Origin: Thiotrichales bacterium
GTDB lineage: Bacteria > Pseudomonadota > Gammaproteobacteria > Thiomicrospirales > Thiomicrospiraceae
Reading direction: 5' to 3'
Assembly: GCA_014763835.1 (NCBI GenBank)
Contig: JACXUQ010000065.1
Span: forward strand, 1-7,114
DNA length: 7,114 nt
Shown here: piece after piece, positions 6,884 to 7,114 of the stretch
How positions within the stretch are numbered: the first letter of the stretch is position 1
How the letters are laid out: the number at the start of each line of letters is the position of its first letter
The notes under the pieces: model-generated
Database searches by the model: none
What the model was told of the DNA's origin: nothing
Seen by the model: only the letters and a program-made list of their open reading frames with translations
Program-made: the position numbers and the translations under genes

Positions 6884-6908
6884 AAACCCCAGTGGACAAC
6901 CGGGGTTT
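6884..6908. terminator. Probable bidirectional intrinsic terminator after slt
   Basis: A 7-bp stem AAACCCC / GGGGTTT closes an 11-nt loop (6891-6901), 55 bp after the slt stop. On the plus strand the tail is an interrupted TTTAAATATT. On the minus strand the stem is followed by an unbroken run of eight T (complement of 6879-6886), so it would also stop leftward transcription, probably better. Confidence 0.75.
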
Positions 6909-6935
6909 AAATATTATCTCATATAGAAATAATCA

Positions 6936-6942
6936 GAGGAGG
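6936..6942 (+). promoter_or_regulatory. Very strong ribosome binding site before a five-codon ORF
   Basis: GAGGAGG is nearly fully complementary to the 16S rRNA 3' end and lies 6 nt before the ATG at 6949. It is the strongest ribosome site in the window, yet the frame it serves ends after five codons. Confidence 0.6.
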
Positions 6943-6948
6943 ATACTC

Positions 6949-6966
6949 ATGAAGAAACATGATTAA
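6949..6966 (+). CDS. Five-codon micro-ORF MKKHD, possible leader peptide
   Basis: ATG AAG AAA CAT GAT TAA follows an excellent ribosome site at ideal spacing. The product would be only MKKHD, too short to be a working protein by itself. Two readings are possible: a leader peptide whose translation controls the hairpin downstream (6975-7010), or the intact start of a gene lost by mutation. Reading in the other two frames past the stop also ends soon (TAG and TAA before 6992), so a single frameshift does not restore a long frame. There is no cluster of Trp, His, Phe or other codons that would name an amino-acid attenuator; one His and two Lys are all that is seen. No convincing promoter was found between the terminator and this site. 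Confidence 0.3.
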   Translation: MKKHD

Positions 6967-6974
6967 GACGAATT

Positions 6975-7021
6975 GTATTAGTGTTTTCTAATTTAGTCAA
7001 TCACTAATATCGTTATTTTTT
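6975..7021 (+). terminator. AT-rich hairpin followed by a T-run; weak terminator or attenuator candidate
   Basis: GTATTAGTG (6975-6983) pairs with CACTAATAT (7002-7010): eight Watson-Crick pairs and one G-T, with an 18-nt loop. CGTTA and then six T (7016-7021) follow. The stem is low in GC and the T-run begins 5 nt after it, so termination would be weak. Its place 8 nt after the micro-ORF stop suits an attenuator, but this is inference. Confidence 0.35.
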
Positions 7022-7094
7022 AATGAGAGCTTTGCACGAGTGGGGCGCGAAATAAAAATGAGGAAAAAATTGGCTGGTTGAGGCGGAAAACGCA

Positions 7095-7114
7095 GCTAAT
7101 AGCTCGCTATTAGC
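7095..7114. repeat. Perfect 9-bp inverted repeat at the window edge
   Basis: GCTAATAGC (7095-7103), a TC spacer, then GCTATTAGC (7106-7114). As RNA it folds to an 8-bp stem with a four-base loop. The repeat reaches the last base of the window, so it may be longer. On the minus strand it is followed by TGCGTTTT, so it could end a leftward gene beyond the edge. It could also be an operator. Confidence 0.6.

Larger units (their letters stand above)
6829..7114. other. Non-coding right end after slt
   Basis: This stretch is AT-rich in its middle and has no ORF above about 35 codons on either strand. It holds the operon terminator, a strong ribosome binding site with a five-codon ORF, an AT-rich hairpin with a T-run, and an inverted repeat at the edge. 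On the minus strand a short open frame enters from the right and stops near 7020; it shows no recognisable motif. Confidence 0.7.

Noticed and set aside
6912..6932. Imperfect dyad ATTAT...ATAAT between the terminator and the strong ribosome site
   Set aside because: Only 7 of 10 positions match and the stretch is almost pure A/T. There is no -35 partner for a TATAGA -10 here, so neither an operator nor a promoter call is justified.
7058..7081. Short ORF MRKKLAG on the plus strand near the right edge
   Set aside because: Seven codons, with no Shine-Dalgarno in front (GCGAAATAAA), so there is nothing to support translation.
7020..7114. Open minus-strand frame entering from the right edge, possibly the 3' end of a leftward gene
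   Set aside because: Only about 30 codons are visible. More than one minus-strand frame is open over the same stretch and there is no recognisable motif, so a coding call cannot be supported.

Overview
The window looks like chromosomal DNA of a gammaproteobacterium outside the enterics. GC content is moderate, roughly half, and base composition is even across the genes. The evidence is the cluster rnhA / yafS-like methyltransferase / gloB / mltD, which from memory matches the E. coli neighbourhood rnhA-yafS-gloB-mltD in order and relative orientation. A free-living sulfur oxidiser of the Thiomicrospira type is only a guess. No mobile element, CRISPR array, tRNA or rRNA is visible.

Layout. 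Positions 1-804 (+) hold the 3' part of a PAS-GGDEF diguanylate cyclase gene that runs in from the left. It converges with a leftward pair: rnhA (827-1273, RNase HI) and a yafS-like class I methyltransferase-fold gene (1300-2121, GTG start). A 96-bp divergent intergenic region (2122-2217) separates this pair from a rightward operon: gloB (2218-3030, glyoxalase II), mltD (3027-4865, LysM-containing lipoprotein lytic transglycosylase) and slt (4849-6828, periplasmic Slt70-type lytic transglycosylase). The three operon genes overlap (4 bp and 17 bp), so they are probably translationally coupled. A stem-loop at 6884-6908 ends the operon. The last ~200 bp hold no long gene, but they do contain a very strong ribosome binding site in front of a five-codon ORF, an AT-rich hairpin with a T-run, and a perfect 9-bp inverted repeat at the right edge.

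How it works together. gloB acts in cytosolic methylglyoxal detoxification. mltD and slt encode two exolytic murein transglycosylases, one anchored to a membrane and one soluble in the periplasm. In E. coli, slt lies elsewhere, next to trpR, so joining both transglycosylases in one coupled operon is the main departure from the model layout. The most notable regulatory signal is a near-palindrome at 2164-2188. Each arm is an extended -10 element, and the two face each other, so gloB-mltD-slt and yafS-rnhA may compete for RNA polymerase at one site. I do not see a clearly new defence or mobile system. The right-edge micro-ORF with its hairpin is the least explained element.
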